Shown here in pieces: positions 8,868 to 18,260 of a stretch of DNA of 64,000 nucleotides. Location: positions 186,001 through 250,000 of the forward strand of contig NZ_CP041656.2 of assembly GCF_007290395.2 (NCBI RefSeq), in the 5' to 3' direction. Below the pieces are notes generated by a model. The model ran no database searches and had not been told where the DNA came from. It saw only the letters and a list, made by a program, of their open reading frames with translations. Numbering within the stretch: position 1 is the first letter of the stretch; every line of letters starts with the position of its first letter. This DNA comes from Bradyrhizobium cosmicum. Lineage in GTDB: Bacteria; Pseudomonadota; Alphaproteobacteria; Rhizobiales; Xanthobacteraceae. The translations under genes and the position numbers were made by a program.

Positions 8868-9824
8868 TCACAGCCTTCTCAACGCCACGCTCTCCACCAC
8901 GTGGTCGGCGCCCTTCTTTATGATGAGGGTCGCACGCGGGCGGGTCGGCAGAATGTTGTCCTCGAGATTGGCGAGGTTGGTGCGTTCCCAGATCGCGATC
9001 GCGGTCGCGGTCGCTTCCTCGTCCGACAACAGCGCGTAGCGGTTGAAATAGGACTTTGGATTGGTGAATGCGGTGTCGCGCAGCGCGAGGAAGCGCTTGA
9101 TGTACCAGCGCCGCAGCGCCGCTTCGTCGGCGTCGATATAGACCGAGAAATCGAAGAAGTCGGAGACCACGGGCACCGCCTTGCCGTCGCGCGGCAGCTT
9201 GCCGGTCTGCAGCACGTTGACGCCCTCGACGATCAGGATGTCGGGCTGGTCGATCTCGGCCCACTGGTTCGGCACGATGTCGTAGGTCAGATGCGAGTAG
9301 ACCGGTGCACGGACGTGGCGGCGTCCGGCCTTGATGTCCGACAGGAAGCTGAGCAGCAGCGGCAGGTCGTAGCTCTCGGGAAAACCCTTCTTCTGCATGA
9401 TGCCCTGCCGGTCGAGCACCGCATTGGGATAGAGAAATCCGTCGGTGGTGATCAGCTCGACCTTCGGCCGCGGCGACCAGCGTGCCAAGAGAGCCTGCAG
9501 CACGCGGGCCGTGGTCGATTTTCCGACCGCGACCGAGCCGGCGACGCCGATGATGTAGGGCATCTTGCGGTCGCGGATGTTGAGGAACTGGCGCTCGGCG
9601 TAATACAGCCGCTGCATCGCGTCGACGTAGATCGAGAGCAGCCGCGACAGCGGAAGATAAATGTCCTCGACCTCCTGCAGGTCGAGACGATCGTGCAACG
9701 AACGGAGACGGTCGAACTCGCCCGGCTCCAGCGTCATCGGCGTGTCGTCGCGCAAACGCGCCCACTCTTCGCGCGTATAGACGCGGTACGGATTATACTG
9801 CTGCTCGGGTGCGCGGATATCCAT
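8868..9824 (-). CDS. coaA: Type I pantothenate kinase
   Basis: A 318-residue bacterial (type I) pantothenate kinase, which phosphorylates pantothenate in the first step of coenzyme A synthesis. The P-loop [12 protein letters not shown] lies at about residues 93-104, followed by TTDGFLYPN and the substrate-binding stretches ([24 protein letters not shown]) of the family. Length agrees with the E. coli enzyme (316). It is last in a leftward run behind hisE, 26 bp away, and probably cotranscribed with the histidine genes. CoaE, the last enzyme of the same pathway, is encoded at 22157-22756. Confidence 0.95.
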   Translation of the reverse strand: MDIRAPEQQYNPYRVYTREEWARLRDDTPMTLEPGEFDRLRSLHDRLDLQEVEDIYLPLSRLLSIYVDAMQRLYYAERQFLNIRDRKMPYIIGVAGSVAVGKSTTARVLQALLARWSPRPKVELITTDGFLYPNAVLDRQGIMQKKGFPESYDLPLLLSFLSDIKAGRRHVRAPVYSHLTYDIVPNQWAEIDQPDILIVEGVNVLQTGKLPRDGKAVPVVSDFFDFSVYIDADEAALRRWYIKRFLALRDTAFTNPKSYFNRYALLSDEEATATAIAIWERTNLANLEDNILPTRPRATLIIKKGADHVVESVALRRL

Positions 9825-9850
9825 GACGCGACCTTTCCGTTGTGGACCGA

Positions 9851-10171
9851 CTAGCCCTTACGCGAAGCTTTCTCTTCCAACCCTGACATATTCGTACGCT
9901 TGTCCAGCGCCGCTTCCACTTCTTCCAGCTTCACGCCGCGGGCCTTGAGCAACACAAGGAAGTGATAAAGCAGGTCGGCGCCCTCGGCGATCAGATGCGC
10001 GCGATCGTTTTCGACTGCTGCGATGACGGTTTCGACTGCTTCCTCACCGAACTTCTTGGCGCAATGCTCGGCGCCCTTGTCCAGGAGCTTGCGGGTATAG
10101 GAGGCCTCGCCTCCGGCCGCCGCGCGGGCGTCGATGGTTGCGGCCAGATCGTGGATCGTGAAACGCGGCAT
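9851..10171 (-). CDS. hisE: Phosphoribosyl-ATP pyrophosphatase
   Basis: A 106-residue HisE, which hydrolyses phosphoribosyl-ATP in the second step of histidine synthesis. The all-helical MazG-like fold is recognisable from the metal-binding segments [14 protein letters not shown] and [13 protein letters not shown]. The start is ATG 10171, giving MPRFTIHDL; an upstream in-frame start adds 20 residues unlike the family. hisI is not in the window, so HisE and HisI are separate proteins here. It lies 78 bp downstream of hisF. Confidence 0.93.
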   Translation of the reverse strand: MPRFTIHDLAATIDARAAAGGEASYTRKLLDKGAEHCAKKFGEEAVETVIAAVENDRAHLIAEGADLLYHFLVLLKARGVKLEEVEAALDKRTNMSGLEEKASRKG

Positions 10172-10249
10172 CGGAATTACTCGGAAACACACGGGAACGG
10201 CGGAGGCTATCCCCGCTGGCCTGTGTAGCATTTTTATGAAGCGGAGTCG

Positions 10250-11026
10250 TCAGGCATCGAGGCGCATGGGCAGCCCCCGCCGCGACATGTGCTCCTTGGC
10301 TTCACGAATGGTGAATTCCCCGAAATGGAAGATCGAGGCGGCCAGGACGGCCGTGGCGTGCCCGTCGCGGATACCGTCAACGAGATGATCGAGATTGCCG
10401 ACGCCGCCCGAGGCGATGACGGGAACGGTAACGCTGTCGGCGATCGCCCGGGTCAGCGGAATGTCGAAACCCTGCCTGGTGCCGTCGCGGTCCATCGAAG
10501 TCAGCAAAAGCTCGCCAGCCCCGAGCGAGACCACTTCCTGGGCATATTCGATGGCGTCAATGCCGGTCGAATTGCGGCCGCCATGGGTAAAGATCTCCCA
10601 ACGCTCGCCGCCGCCCGCGCGCTTGACCCGCTTGGCGTCGATCGCGACCACCACGCACTGCTCGCCGAATTTTTCGGCAGCTTCCTTGACGAACTCGCGC
10701 CGCGACACCGCCGCGCTGTTGATCGAGACCTTGTCGGCGCCGGCGCGCAGCAGCGTCTTGATGTCGTTGACCTCACGCACGCCGCCACCGACGGTCACGG
10801 GCATGAAGCAAGCCTCCGCCGTGCGCCGGACCACGTCCAGCATGATGCCGCGGTTCTCGTGGGTGGCGGTGATGTCGAGGAAGGTCAGCTCGTCGGCACC
10901 GGCCGCGTCATAGGCGATCGCGGCTTCGACGGGATCGCCGGCGTCACGCAGATCGACGAAATTGACGCCCTTGACGACCCGTCCGTCCTTGACATCGAGG
11001 CAGGGGATCACGCGCACCTTGAACAT
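10250..11026 (-). CDS. hisF: Imidazole glycerol phosphate synthase, cyclase subunit
   Basis: A 258-residue (beta/alpha)8-barrel that closes the imidazole ring using ammonia delivered by HisH. Catalytic Asp11 ([10 protein letters not shown]) and the second catalytic Asp in VVVAIDAKR are present, as are the two phosphate-binding loops (GGGVRE, ASGGVGN). It is 10 bp downstream of hisA and upstream of hisE in one leftward operon. Confidence 0.96.
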   Translation of the reverse strand: MFKVRVIPCLDVKDGRVVKGVNFVDLRDAGDPVEAAIAYDAAGADELTFLDITATHENRGIMLDVVRRTAEACFMPVTVGGGVREVNDIKTLLRAGADKVSINSAAVSRREFVKEAAEKFGEQCVVVAIDAKRVKRAGGGERWEIFTHGGRNSTGIDAIEYAQEVVSLGAGELLLTSMDRDGTRQGFDIPLTRAIADSVTVPVIASGGVGNLDHLVDGIRDGHATAVLAASIFHFGEFTIREAKEHMSRRGLPMRLDA

Positions 11027-11036
11027 GTGTCAGCTC

Positions 11037-11774
11037 CTAGGCGGCGCGCGCGTTGCGGATCAAGGTGAGGGCGGCGGCGGGATCGAGCCGGCCGTCGTAA
11101 AGCGCCCGGCCGGCGATCGCGCCGGCGAGTTTTTTCGCGCGCGGCGTCAGCATTGCCTTGACGTCCTCGATCGAGGCGAGGCCGCCCGAGGCGATCACGG
11201 GAATGGAGATGGCGTCGGCCAACGCGATGGTCGCATCCAGGTTCAGGCCCTTGAGCAGGCCGTCGCGTGCGATGTCGGTGAAGATGATGGCGGCAACGCC
11301 GGCATCCTCGAAACGCTGCGCGATTTCCAGCACCGTCACCTGCGAGGTCTCGGCCCAGCCTTCAACCGCGACCTTGCCGTCGCGGGCATCCAGCCCGACC
11401 GCGACGCGGCCGGGAAATTTCCTGGCCGCGGCCTTGACCAGCTCGGGATCGCGCACCGCCGCGGTGCCGATGATGACGCGGGTGATGCCCTTGTCGAGCC
11501 AGGCTTCGACGGTCGCGAGATCGCGAATGCCGCCGCCGAGCTGCACCGGGATATTGATGGTCTTCAGCATCGCCTCGACGGCCTGCGCATTCACCGGCTT
11601 GCCGGCAAAGGCGCCGTCGAGGTCGACGACGTGGAGATATTCAAAGCCCTGCTCGACGAAGCTCTGCGCCTGCGCGGCGGGATTGAGGTTGAACACGGTG
11701 GCGCGCGCCATGTCGCCTTGTTCGAGACGCACGCACTGGCCGTTCTTGAGATCGATCGCGGGAAATAGAATCAT
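11037..11774 (-). CDS. hisA: ProFAR isomerase
   Basis: A 245-residue barrel enzyme that isomerises N'-ProFAR to PRFAR, the substrate of HisF/HisH. Asp8 (FPAIDLKNG) and the second catalytic Asp (AVGLDARDG) are visible, with phosphate-binding loops GGGIRD and ASGGLAS. It shares its fold with HisF and is encoded directly before it. A 166-bp gap with a repeat separates it from hisH. Confidence 0.96.
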   Translation of the reverse strand: MILFPAIDLKNGQCVRLEQGDMARATVFNLNPAAQAQSFVEQGFEYLHVVDLDGAFAGKPVNAQAVEAMLKTINIPVQLGGGIRDLATVEAWLDKGITRVIIGTAAVRDPELVKAAARKFPGRVAVGLDARDGKVAVEGWAETSQVTVLEIAQRFEDAGVAAIIFTDIARDGLLKGLNLDATIALADAISIPVIASGGLASIEDVKAMLTPRAKKLAGAIAGRALYDGRLDPAAALTLIRNARAA

Positions 11775-11808
11775 GATTGAGCCAGGAGTTTTCCGCGCAC
11801 ACAGTGCG

Positions 11809-11922
11809 CTCCCTCCCCCCTTGTGGGGGAGGGTTGGGGAGAGGGGTAAGCCACGGGCACCGCCGTTGCGGCTACCCCCCTCCCGAACGCTACGCGTTCG
11901 ACCTCCCCCACGAGGGGGGAGG
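11809..11922. repeat. Dispersed inverted repeat between hisH and hisA
   Basis: A G/C-rich element with CTCCCTCCCCC...GGGGGAGGG at its left and CCTCCCCCACGAGGGGGGAGG at its right flanking a GAACGCTACGCGTTC palindrome. Runs like this are dispersed through rhizobial genomes. It lies inside the histidine operon and may form strong mRNA hairpins that alter the hisH:hisA expression ratio. Confidence 0.7.
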
Positions 11923-11940
11923 TAACAAGAGCGGACGCCA

Positions 11941-12591
11941 TCACGGTTTCCATCGCAAAAAGTTCGAGATCAGGGCCAGGCCGAAACGCTGGCTCTTCTC
12001 GGGGTGGAACTGGGTGCCGATGGCGGTGTCCTTGGCGACGATCGCAGTCACCGGGCCACCATAGTCGGCGCGCGCGAGCACGTCCGCCTCGTTGGCGGCA
12101 TTAAGGTGGTAGGAGTGCACGAAATAGGCGTGCTGGCCCTTGGGGCCGAGCGACAGCTTGTTCAGCACCGGATGCTCGCGCAGGACGTCGAGCGTATTCC
12201 AGCCCATGTGCGGGATCTTCAGGCTTTCATCGCGCGGCGTGATTTTTTCGACGTCGCCGCCGATCCAGTTCAGACCGTCCGTCGTGACATGCTCCTTGCC
12301 GCGACTCGCCATCAGCTGCATGCCGACGCAAATGCCGAAAAAAGGCCGCGCCTTGACGCGCACCGCTTCGTTGATCGCCTCGACCATGCCGTTGACGGCA
12401 TCCAGCCCGCGCCGGCAATCGGCGAAGGCGCCGACGCCCGGCAGCACCAGACGGTCGGCGCTATAGGCCTGGTCCGGATCGCTGGTGACGAAGACCTTTT
12501 GCGGATTCTCCATGCTGCGCGCGGCGCGCTCGAAAGCCTTCGCGGCGGAATGCAAATTGCCGGAACCGTAATCGATGATGGCGACGCTCAT
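11941..12591 (-). CDS. hisH: Imidazole glycerol phosphate synthase, glutaminase subunit
   Basis: A 216-residue class I glutamine amidotransferase that feeds ammonia to HisF. The catalytic triad is Cys88 (GICVGMQLM), His196 and Glu198 (GTQFHPEKS). The chosen start, ATG 12591, gives [16 protein letters not shown], the usual N-terminus. The start overlaps the stop of the upstream DUF2628 gene by 4 nt, so the two are probably coupled. Confidence 0.96.
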   Translation of the reverse strand: MSVAIIDYGSGNLHSAAKAFERAARSMENPQKVFVTSDPDQAYSADRLVLPGVGAFADCRRGLDAVNGMVEAINEAVRVKARPFFGICVGMQLMASRGKEHVTTDGLNWIGGDVEKITPRDESLKIPHMGWNTLDVLREHPVLNKLSLGPKGQHAYFVHSYHLNAANEADVLARADYGGPVTAIVAKDTAIGTQFHPEKSQRFGLALISNFLRWKP

Positions 12592-13118
12592 CGTGACCCT
12601 CCCGGTTCTGGAAACAAACCAATGATGCCGCCGGCCGGTATCGGCGGCGGGTTCGAGAATTGCTGACCCGGCGTGTGGCGTGTCGGCGGCGGACCACCAC
12701 GATCGACCGCCCATTGATCGTTGACGATGCCGTGCTGCTTCTGGCTCCAGCGCTCGAAGAAGCGGCGCTCGGCGGTATCCTCGTCATCGCCGACGACGAC
12801 ATCGAGCTGCCGCCATTTGCCGCGCGACAGGGTCCAACGGCGCAGGCTCGAGGCCTCGAACCCCATCAACATTGCGACGATGATGTTGGCCAGGAAGATC
12901 GAGCTCCGGCCAACGCCGAGGCTATGCAGCCCGGCATCGAATGCAGCCAGGAAGATCACCCAGCCGATCAGCGCCAGCCACAACCTGTTCCAGAGCAGCC
13001 AGAACGGGCCGAAAACCATCGCCCAGAAGTAGAAGCCGTCGCGCACGAAGACGAACTTGTCGGTCGCGCGCAGATCGGCTCCGGCAGGGGAGGGAGCATG
13101 AACTGTGTAGACAGGCAT
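12588..13118 (-). CDS. DUF2628 membrane protein inside the his cluster
   Basis: A 176-residue DUF2628 protein. After an N-terminal strand (MPVYTVHAP) and a short soluble segment there are about three hydrophobic helices (residues ~35-95), then a hydrophilic Pro-rich tail of about 80 residues. The function of DUF2628 is unknown. It lies between hisB and hisH on the same strand, 65 bp after hisB and overlapping hisH by 4 nt, a position that I believe is shared by other Bradyrhizobium genomes. The overlap points to coexpression, not to a histidine enzyme. Confidence 0.8.
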   Translation of the reverse strand: MPVYTVHAPSPAGADLRATDKFVFVRDGFYFWAMVFGPFWLLWNRLWLALIGWVIFLAAFDAGLHSLGVGRSSIFLANIIVAMLMGFEASSLRRWTLSRGKWRQLDVVVGDDEDTAERRFFERWSQKQHGIVNDQWAVDRGGPPPTRHTPGQQFSNPPPIPAGGIIGLFPEPGGSR

Positions 13119-13183
13119 GGTGATGCCCCGTTCCTAGGAATTCAGTGATGCCGCCGGCAGCGTTTCGACAACCGACGGAGATG

Positions 13184-13777
13184 TCAGCCGCCGAGCGAGC
13201 CCTTGGTGGACGGGATTTCGCCCACAGCCTTGGGATCGATCGCGACCGCCGCACGCAGCGCCCGCGCCAGTCCCTTGAAGCAGGACTCGGCGATATGGTG
13301 GCTGTTATCGCCATATAGGGTCTCGACGTGGAGAGTCACGCCGGCATTCATGGCGAAGGCCTGGAACCACTCGCGCACCAGCTCGGTGTCGAACTCACCG
13401 ATCTTGTCGCGGGGGAAGTCGGCCTTGAACACCAGGAACGGGCGGCCCGAGATGTCGATGACCACACGCGACAGCGTCTCGTCCATGGGCATATGGATCC
13501 CGGCATAGCGGGTGATGCCCGCCATGTTGCCGAGCGCCTGCTTGACGGCCTGGCCAAGCGCGATGCCGGTGTCTTCGGTGGTATGGTGATGGTCAATGTG
13601 CAGGTCGCCGACCGCCTTGACCGTGAGGTCGATGCGGGAATGGCGGGCGAGGAGATCGAGCATATGGTCGAAAAAGCCGATGCCGGTGGCGATATTGGCC
13701 ACGCCGGTGCCATCGAGGTTCACGGAGACCTCGATGTCGGTTTCCTTGGTCTTGCGCTTGATCGTCGCGGTGCGCAT
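13184..13777 (-). CDS. hisB: Imidazoleglycerol-phosphate dehydratase
   Basis: A 197-residue monofunctional HisB that dehydrates imidazole glycerol phosphate to imidazole acetol phosphate. The duplicated metal-binding motifs are present: [11 protein letters not shown] in the first half and [18 protein letters not shown] in the second. There is no histidinol-phosphatase domain, as usual outside the enterics. It is the first gene of the leftward his run, so the operon promoter should lie in the 200-bp divergent region before hslV. Confidence 0.96.
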   Translation of the reverse strand: MRTATIKRKTKETDIEVSVNLDGTGVANIATGIGFFDHMLDLLARHSRIDLTVKAVGDLHIDHHHTTEDTGIALGQAVKQALGNMAGITRYAGIHMPMDETLSRVVIDISGRPFLVFKADFPRDKIGEFDTELVREWFQAFAMNAGVTLHVETLYGDNSHHIAESCFKGLARALRAAVAIDPKAVGEIPSTKGSLGG

Positions 13778-13977
13778 TGATTGCTTTCGCTATGGTTTGG
13801 CCGAAAACGCCAGTCTATTAACAGCCAAATGACACCTTCGCTACTGCGGGAACGCCCCAACAGGGCAGCACTTCCGCCTATGGTGAGCGAAATCTAGGCC
13901 CGGAACGGCCCGTTGTGCGCCCCTGTTGTCCCCTTGGCCCCGACCGCCTAAATCAGGCCTGACAACGAGGGTTACTT

Positions 13978-14538
13978 ATGCACGACTCCCAGAACAGCTC
14001 GCCGGGCTGGCACGGCACCACGATTTTGACGGTCCGCAAGGGCGACAAGGTGGTGGTCGGCGGCGACGGCCAGGTCTCGATCGGCCAGACCGTGATCAAG
14101 TCCAACGCCAGGAAGGTCCGCAAGCTGGGCAAGGGCGACGTCATCGGCGGCTTTGCCGGCGCGACCGCCGACGCTTTCACGCTCTTCGAGCGGCTGGAGA
14201 GCAAGCTCGAGCAATATCCGGGGCAATTGACCCGGGCCGCGGTCGAACTCGCCAAGGACTGGCGCACCGACCGCTACCTGCGGCGGCTGGAGGCCATGAT
14301 GATCGTGGCTGACAAGGACGTCTCCCTGGTGCTGACGGGCACCGGCGACGTGCTCGAGCCCGAGTCCGGCGTCATGGCGATCGGCTCCGGCGGCAATTAC
14401 GCGCTGGCCGCTGCCCGCGCCCTGCTCGACACCGACAAGGACGCCGAGACCATCGTCCGCCGCTCGCTCGACATCGCCGCCGACATCTGCGTCTACACCA
14501 ACCGCAACGTCACCGTCGAAACCCTGCCGGCCGGCTAG
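13978..14538 (+). CDS. hslV: HslV proteasome-like peptidase
   Basis: A 186-residue threonine peptidase, the proteolytic half of the HslVU (ClpQY) protease. Processing before TTILTV would expose Thr14 as the nucleophile. The conserved [17 protein letters not shown] and [14 protein letters not shown] stretches are present. Start ATG 13978 follows an ACGAGGG ribosome binding site. It is followed after 3 bp by a UPF0314 gene and then hslU, so the two protease subunits are in one operon with a membrane-protein gene between them. Confidence 0.96.
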   Translation: MHDSQNSSPGWHGTTILTVRKGDKVVVGGDGQVSIGQTVIKSNARKVRKLGKGDVIGGFAGATADAFTLFERLESKLEQYPGQLTRAAVELAKDWRTDRYLRRLEAMMIVADKDVSLVLTGTGDVLEPESGVMAIGSGGNYALAAARALLDTDKDAETIVRRSLDIAADICVYTNRNVTVETLPAG

Positions 14539-14541
14539 CAG

Positions 14542-15162
14542 ATGGCATTGGCCCGCGGCACCAGTCCGACCCATCCCGCGCTTCCGCCGCTCGCCTGGGT
14601 CGGGATCGCATTGTTGCTGCTGGCGCTGCAGGCATCGATCCTGTTCGCGATGGGACGGGTGCCGATCTGCACCTGCGGCTACGTCAAGCTTTGGCACGGC
14701 GTGGTCAACAGCTCGGAAAATTCGCAGCACATTGCAGACTGGTACACATTCTCGCACGTCCTGCACGGTTTCCTGTTCTACGGATTGACCTGGCTGCTGT
14801 TCGCGCGCCTGCCGTTGCTGCGTCTTTCCTGGCCCGCGCGCCTGATTATCGCCATGCTGATCGAAGGCGCCTGGGAGATCGTCGAGAACTCGCCGTTCAT
14901 CATCGAGCGCTACCGCGCCGGTACGATCTCGCTGGACTATTTCGGCGACAGCATTGTCAATTCGGTCTCTGACAATTTGTCCATGGTGCTGGGGTTCCTC
15001 GCCGCGCGCGTGCTGCCCGTATCGGCGACCGTCCTGCTCGGGGTCGCCTTCGAGATCATGCTGGCGCTTCACATTCGCGACAATCTGACGCTCAACATCC
15101 TGATGCTGATCCATCCGATCGACGCCGTGAAACAATGGCAATCGGGTCCGCCGATCATCTGA
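14542..15162 (+). CDS. UPF0314/DUF2585 membrane protein
   Basis: A 206-residue integral membrane protein with about four to five hydrophobic helices. It matches my memory of the UPF0314 (DUF2585) family by the segments [32 protein letters not shown] and [18 protein letters not shown]. Function is unknown. Conserved Cys, His and Trp residues in the first loop could bind a metal or heme, but that is speculation. It sits 3 bp after hslV and 53 bp before hslU, implying cotranscription with the heat-shock protease. Confidence 0.85.
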   Translation: MALARGTSPTHPALPPLAWVGIALLLLALQASILFAMGRVPICTCGYVKLWHGVVNSSENSQHIADWYTFSHVLHGFLFYGLTWLLFARLPLLRLSWPARLIIAMLIEGAWEIVENSPFIIERYRAGTISLDYFGDSIVNSVSDNLSMVLGFLAARVLPVSATVLLGVAFEIMLALHIRDNLTLNILMLIHPIDAVKQWQSGPPII

Positions 15163-15215
15163 CGGCTGAAAAAAGCGGCTTGTCCCGGCCCGCATCTGAC
15201 CCTAGCTAAGATCCC

Positions 15216-16520
15216 ATGACAGACTTCTCTCCCCGCGAAATCGTTTCCGAACTCGACCGTTTCATCGTCGGCCAGGCCGATGCCAAGCGCGCCGTCTCGA
15301 TCGCGCTGCGCAACCGCTGGCGGCGGCAGCAACTCACCGGCACTTTGCGCGAAGAGGTGCTGCCGAAGAACATCCTGATGATCGGTCCGACCGGCGTCGG
15401 CAAGACCGAGATCGCGCGGCGGCTCGCCAAGCTCGCGAATGCGCCGTTCCTGAAAGTCGAGGCGACGAAATTCACCGAGGTCGGCTATGTGGGCCGCGAC
15501 GTCGAGCAGATCATCCGCGATCTCGTCGAGGTCGCAATCGCCCAGGTGCGCGAGCGCAAGCGCAAGGACGTGAACGCCCGCGCCCAGCTTGCCGCCGAGG
15601 AACGCGTGCTCGACGCACTGGTCGGCGCCAATGCCAGCGCCGCGACGCGGGACTCCTTCCGCAAGAAGCTGCGCGCCGGCGAATTGAACGACAAGGAAAT
15701 CGAGATCGAGACGCAGTCGTCCGGCGGCGGCATGCCGATGTTCGAGATCCCGGGCCTGCCGGGCGCGCAGATGGGCGCGGTCTCGATCGGCGACATTTTT
15801 GGAAAGCTCGGCGGCCGCAGCAAAACACGGCGCCTGACCGTGGAGAATTCGCACGAGATCCTCGTCAACGAGGAATCCGACAAGCTGCTGGACACCGATC
15901 AGCTGACGCTGGAGGCGATCAGCGCGGTCGAGAACAACGGCATCGTGTTCCTGGACGAGATCGACAAGATCTGCGCCCGTGACGGCCGCGTCGGCGGCGA
16001 CGTCTCGCGCGAGGGCGTGCAGCGTGACCTGCTGCCGCTGATCGAGGGCACGACGGTCTCGACCAAGCACGGCGCGGTGAAGACCGACCACATCCTGTTC
16101 ATTGCGTCCGGCGCTTTCCATGTCGCCAAGCCGTCCGACCTGCTGCCGGAACTGCAGGGCCGCCTGCCGATCCGCGTCGAATTGCAGGCGCTGACCCGCG
16201 ACGACATGCGCCGCATCCTGACCGAGCCCGAGGCTTCGCTGATAAAGCAATATATCGCGCTGATGCAGACCGAGGGTGTGACGCTCGACATCACCGACAG
16301 CGCCATCGACGCGCTGGCCGACGTCGCGGTCGCCGTCAATTCCACGGTCGAGAACATCGGCGCACGGCGGCTTCAGACCGTGATGGAGCGGGTGCTGGAC
16401 GAAATCTCCTTCACCGCCCCCGACCGCAGCGGCGAGACCGTCCGGGTCGACGCCGATTTCGTGCAGAAGCACGTCGGCGACCTCGCCAAGAACGCCGATC
16501 TGAGCCGGTTCATTTTGTAA
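15216..16520 (+). CDS. hslU: HslU AAA+ unfoldase
   Basis: A 434-residue ATPase that unfolds substrates and feeds them to HslV. Walker A GPTGVGKT lies at residues 57-64 and Walker B VFLDEID near residue 245. The inserted I-domain lies between, from about residue 110 to 235, and the C-terminus ends in ADLSRFIL, the tail that docks into HslV. Length matches the family (about 435-443). Confidence 0.97.
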   Translation: MTDFSPREIVSELDRFIVGQADAKRAVSIALRNRWRRQQLTGTLREEVLPKNILMIGPTGVGKTEIARRLAKLANAPFLKVEATKFTEVGYVGRDVEQIIRDLVEVAIAQVRERKRKDVNARAQLAAEERVLDALVGANASAATRDSFRKKLRAGELNDKEIEIETQSSGGGMPMFEIPGLPGAQMGAVSIGDIFGKLGGRSKTRRLTVENSHEILVNEESDKLLDTDQLTLEAISAVENNGIVFLDEIDKICARDGRVGGDVSREGVQRDLLPLIEGTTVSTKHGAVKTDHILFIASGAFHVAKPSDLLPELQGRLPIRVELQALTRDDMRRILTEPEASLIKQYIALMQTEGVTLDITDSAIDALADVAVAVNSTVENIGARRLQTVMERVLDEISFTAPDRSGETVRVDADFVQKHVGDLAKNADLSRFIL

Positions 16521-16548
16521 TTCCACGCGGCCACGCTATGGATGCGGC

Positions 16549-17673
16549 GTGACCGCACGCATCCTGCAAAATCCCTGGCGCCTGCTGCTCGCGATCAACG
16601 CGGCGGTCATCGTCGGCGTGTTCGTCCACAAGATCCAGCTGCCGCCTTACGTCCCCTACATCCACCTGCTCGTCGACTATCATTTCGGCTTCATCAAGCG
16701 CGCGCTGATCGGCGCCATCGTTGCGCTGTTCACCGCCAAGGTGCCGGTCTGGCTGGTGTTCGCGATCGGCGGGGCGGCATGGCTGGTGACAGCAGCCCTC
16801 TACGCACGGCTGTTCCAGAAGACGTTCGGCTTCACCGCGAGAACACTGCCGCTGTTCGTGTTCATCGCGGGCTCGCCGTTCTTCCTGAAGAACTTCATGC
16901 ACACGCTCGGCCATTTCGACATCTATGGCTGCGCGCTGGCGATCATCCTGCTGCTGATGCCGGCGGGCTCATTGCTGTTCGTTGCGACGGCCGCTCTGTT
17001 CTCGATCGTCCTCGTCCTGATCCACCATATTCACCTGCTGATGTATGTGCCGACCATCATCACCATCGTCGTGATCCGGCATTATCTCGCCTATGGCTGC
17101 AATCGCAGCAACGTCGCGTTCGGCATCACCGCCCTCGCCGTCGTCTCCGCGCTGTTCTTCGCCGCGCAATTCTGGGGAACGATGCCGATCCCGGAAGCGG
17201 ATTTCGTTGCGTACCTGAAAACCCGGATGGCCGATCCCTCGCGCACCGACCTGCTGCAATTCGCATACATCTGGTATCAGCCGCTGGCGAAGGAGATTTC
17301 CGACACCTGGGGCCGCCTGCCGCACAACAGCCTCGGCGTGCCCGTGTTCGCGCTCTTGATCTGGCTCCACACGCCGCTGTGGCGTTTCTTCGCAAACCTG
17401 ATCGGTGCGCTTGCGAGCGAGGCACATCGCCGTCTCGTGCTCGCGGCATTGATTGGCGTCAGCTTCGCCTATCTCGTGATGTTCGCGATGGTGTTCGACT
17501 ATTCGCGCTGGATCTCGAACTGGGCGGTCTGCATGTTCCTGATCCTGCATGGCGTGAAGATGCTGCCTGCCGCGCGGGAGACGACGCCAATTCCGTCAGA
17601 GGATCGGACGACGAACATCTTCGGCCTGATCCTCACCCTGATCCCGCGCGTCGGGATCGTGCGGCCGTTCTAG
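16549..17673 (+). CDS. Hypothetical polytopic membrane protein
   Basis: A 374-residue protein with about nine hydrophobic helices. I do not recognise its family; the VDYHFGFIKRALIG segment and the FDIYGCALA stretch recall integral-membrane proteins of the EpsG/glycosyltransferase-C kind, but this is weak. The start is GTG 16549, 28 bp after hslU; no other start near the helix onset fits better. It overlaps the convergent smr gene by 4 nt at its 3' end. Confidence 0.65.
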   Translation: MTARILQNPWRLLLAINAAVIVGVFVHKIQLPPYVPYIHLLVDYHFGFIKRALIGAIVALFTAKVPVWLVFAIGGAAWLVTAALYARLFQKTFGFTARTLPLFVFIAGSPFFLKNFMHTLGHFDIYGCALAIILLLMPAGSLLFVATAALFSIVLVLIHHIHLLMYVPTIITIVVIRHYLAYGCNRSNVAFGITALAVVSALFFAAQFWGTMPIPEADFVAYLKTRMADPSRTDLLQFAYIWYQPLAKEISDTWGRLPHNSLGVPVFALLIWLHTPLWRFFANLIGALASEAHRRLVLAALIGVSFAYLVMFAMVFDYSRWISNWAVCMFLILHGVKMLPAARETTPIPSEDRTTNIFGLILTLIPRVGIVRPF

Positions 17674-18260
17674 AATCTCGCCCGGCGGATCCGCACATAC
17701 AGCGCGCCCTCGCCGCCATGGCCGATCGCGGCCTCCTCGAACCCGACGACGAAGGCGCGGAATTCCGGCAGGCTCAGCCATTCGGGCACCTGGCGGCGGA
17801 GCACGCCGCTTTCGCCGCCGCTCCTCCCCTTGCCGGTGATGACCAGCACGAAGGTCAGGCCGTCGTGATGGGCGCGGTGCAGGAAGCCGGTCAACGCGCG
17901 ATGGGCCCGCGTCTGGGTCATGCCGTGCAGATCAAGGCGTGCCTCAATCTCGCTGCGGCCGCGCGACAGTTTTGTGCGCTCGCGCTTGCCGAGCGGTGCG
18001 AGCGGCGGCATGGCCGGTTTCGCCGCGCGCAGCGCGGGCGCAGCGACGATGGGACGCGGCGGCGGCGCTGGTCGCATCACCGCTGGAACAGGTGAGGGCT
18101 CAGCGCGCACCGCCGTCGGCGCCTTTGCCGCGCGATGCTTTCTCAGCGGCTTGACCTGTCTTGCGACCGTGTCCCAGAGCTCGCGCTCTTCCTCGCTCAG
18201 CGCGCGGCGGCGCGGCGAGGGACGAGGCTCCAGCACGGGCGGACGGGACGATCGCTTCAT
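17670..18260 (-). CDS. Smr-domain protein
   Basis: A 196-residue protein with a basic, Pro/Ala-rich N-terminal half and a C-terminal Smr (small MutS-related) domain from about residue 105. The domain shows LDLHGMTQTRAHRAL and the TGKGRSG motif of this nuclease-like fold. Smr proteins nick or cut nucleic acid, and some act in ribosome rescue; the substrate here is unknown. Its start overlaps the mltA stop by 4 nt. The pair Smr-MltA beside a Tim44-like gene and secB is a recurring alphaproteobacterial order. Confidence 0.85.
   Translation of the reverse strand: MKRSSRPPVLEPRPSPRRRALSEEERELWDTVARQVKPLRKHRAAKAPTAVRAEPSPVPAVMRPAPPPRPIVAAPALRAAKPAMPPLAPLGKRERTKLSRGRSEIEARLDLHGMTQTRAHRALTGFLHRAHHDGLTFVLVITGKGRSGGESGVLRRQVPEWLSLPEFRAFVVGFEEAAIGHGGEGALYVRIRRARF

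Noticed and set aside
13778..13977. Sigma-32 promoter for hslV
   Set aside because: CTTGG...CCTAAAT near 13933-13954 has a spacer far too short, so I do not claim a heat-shock promoter.
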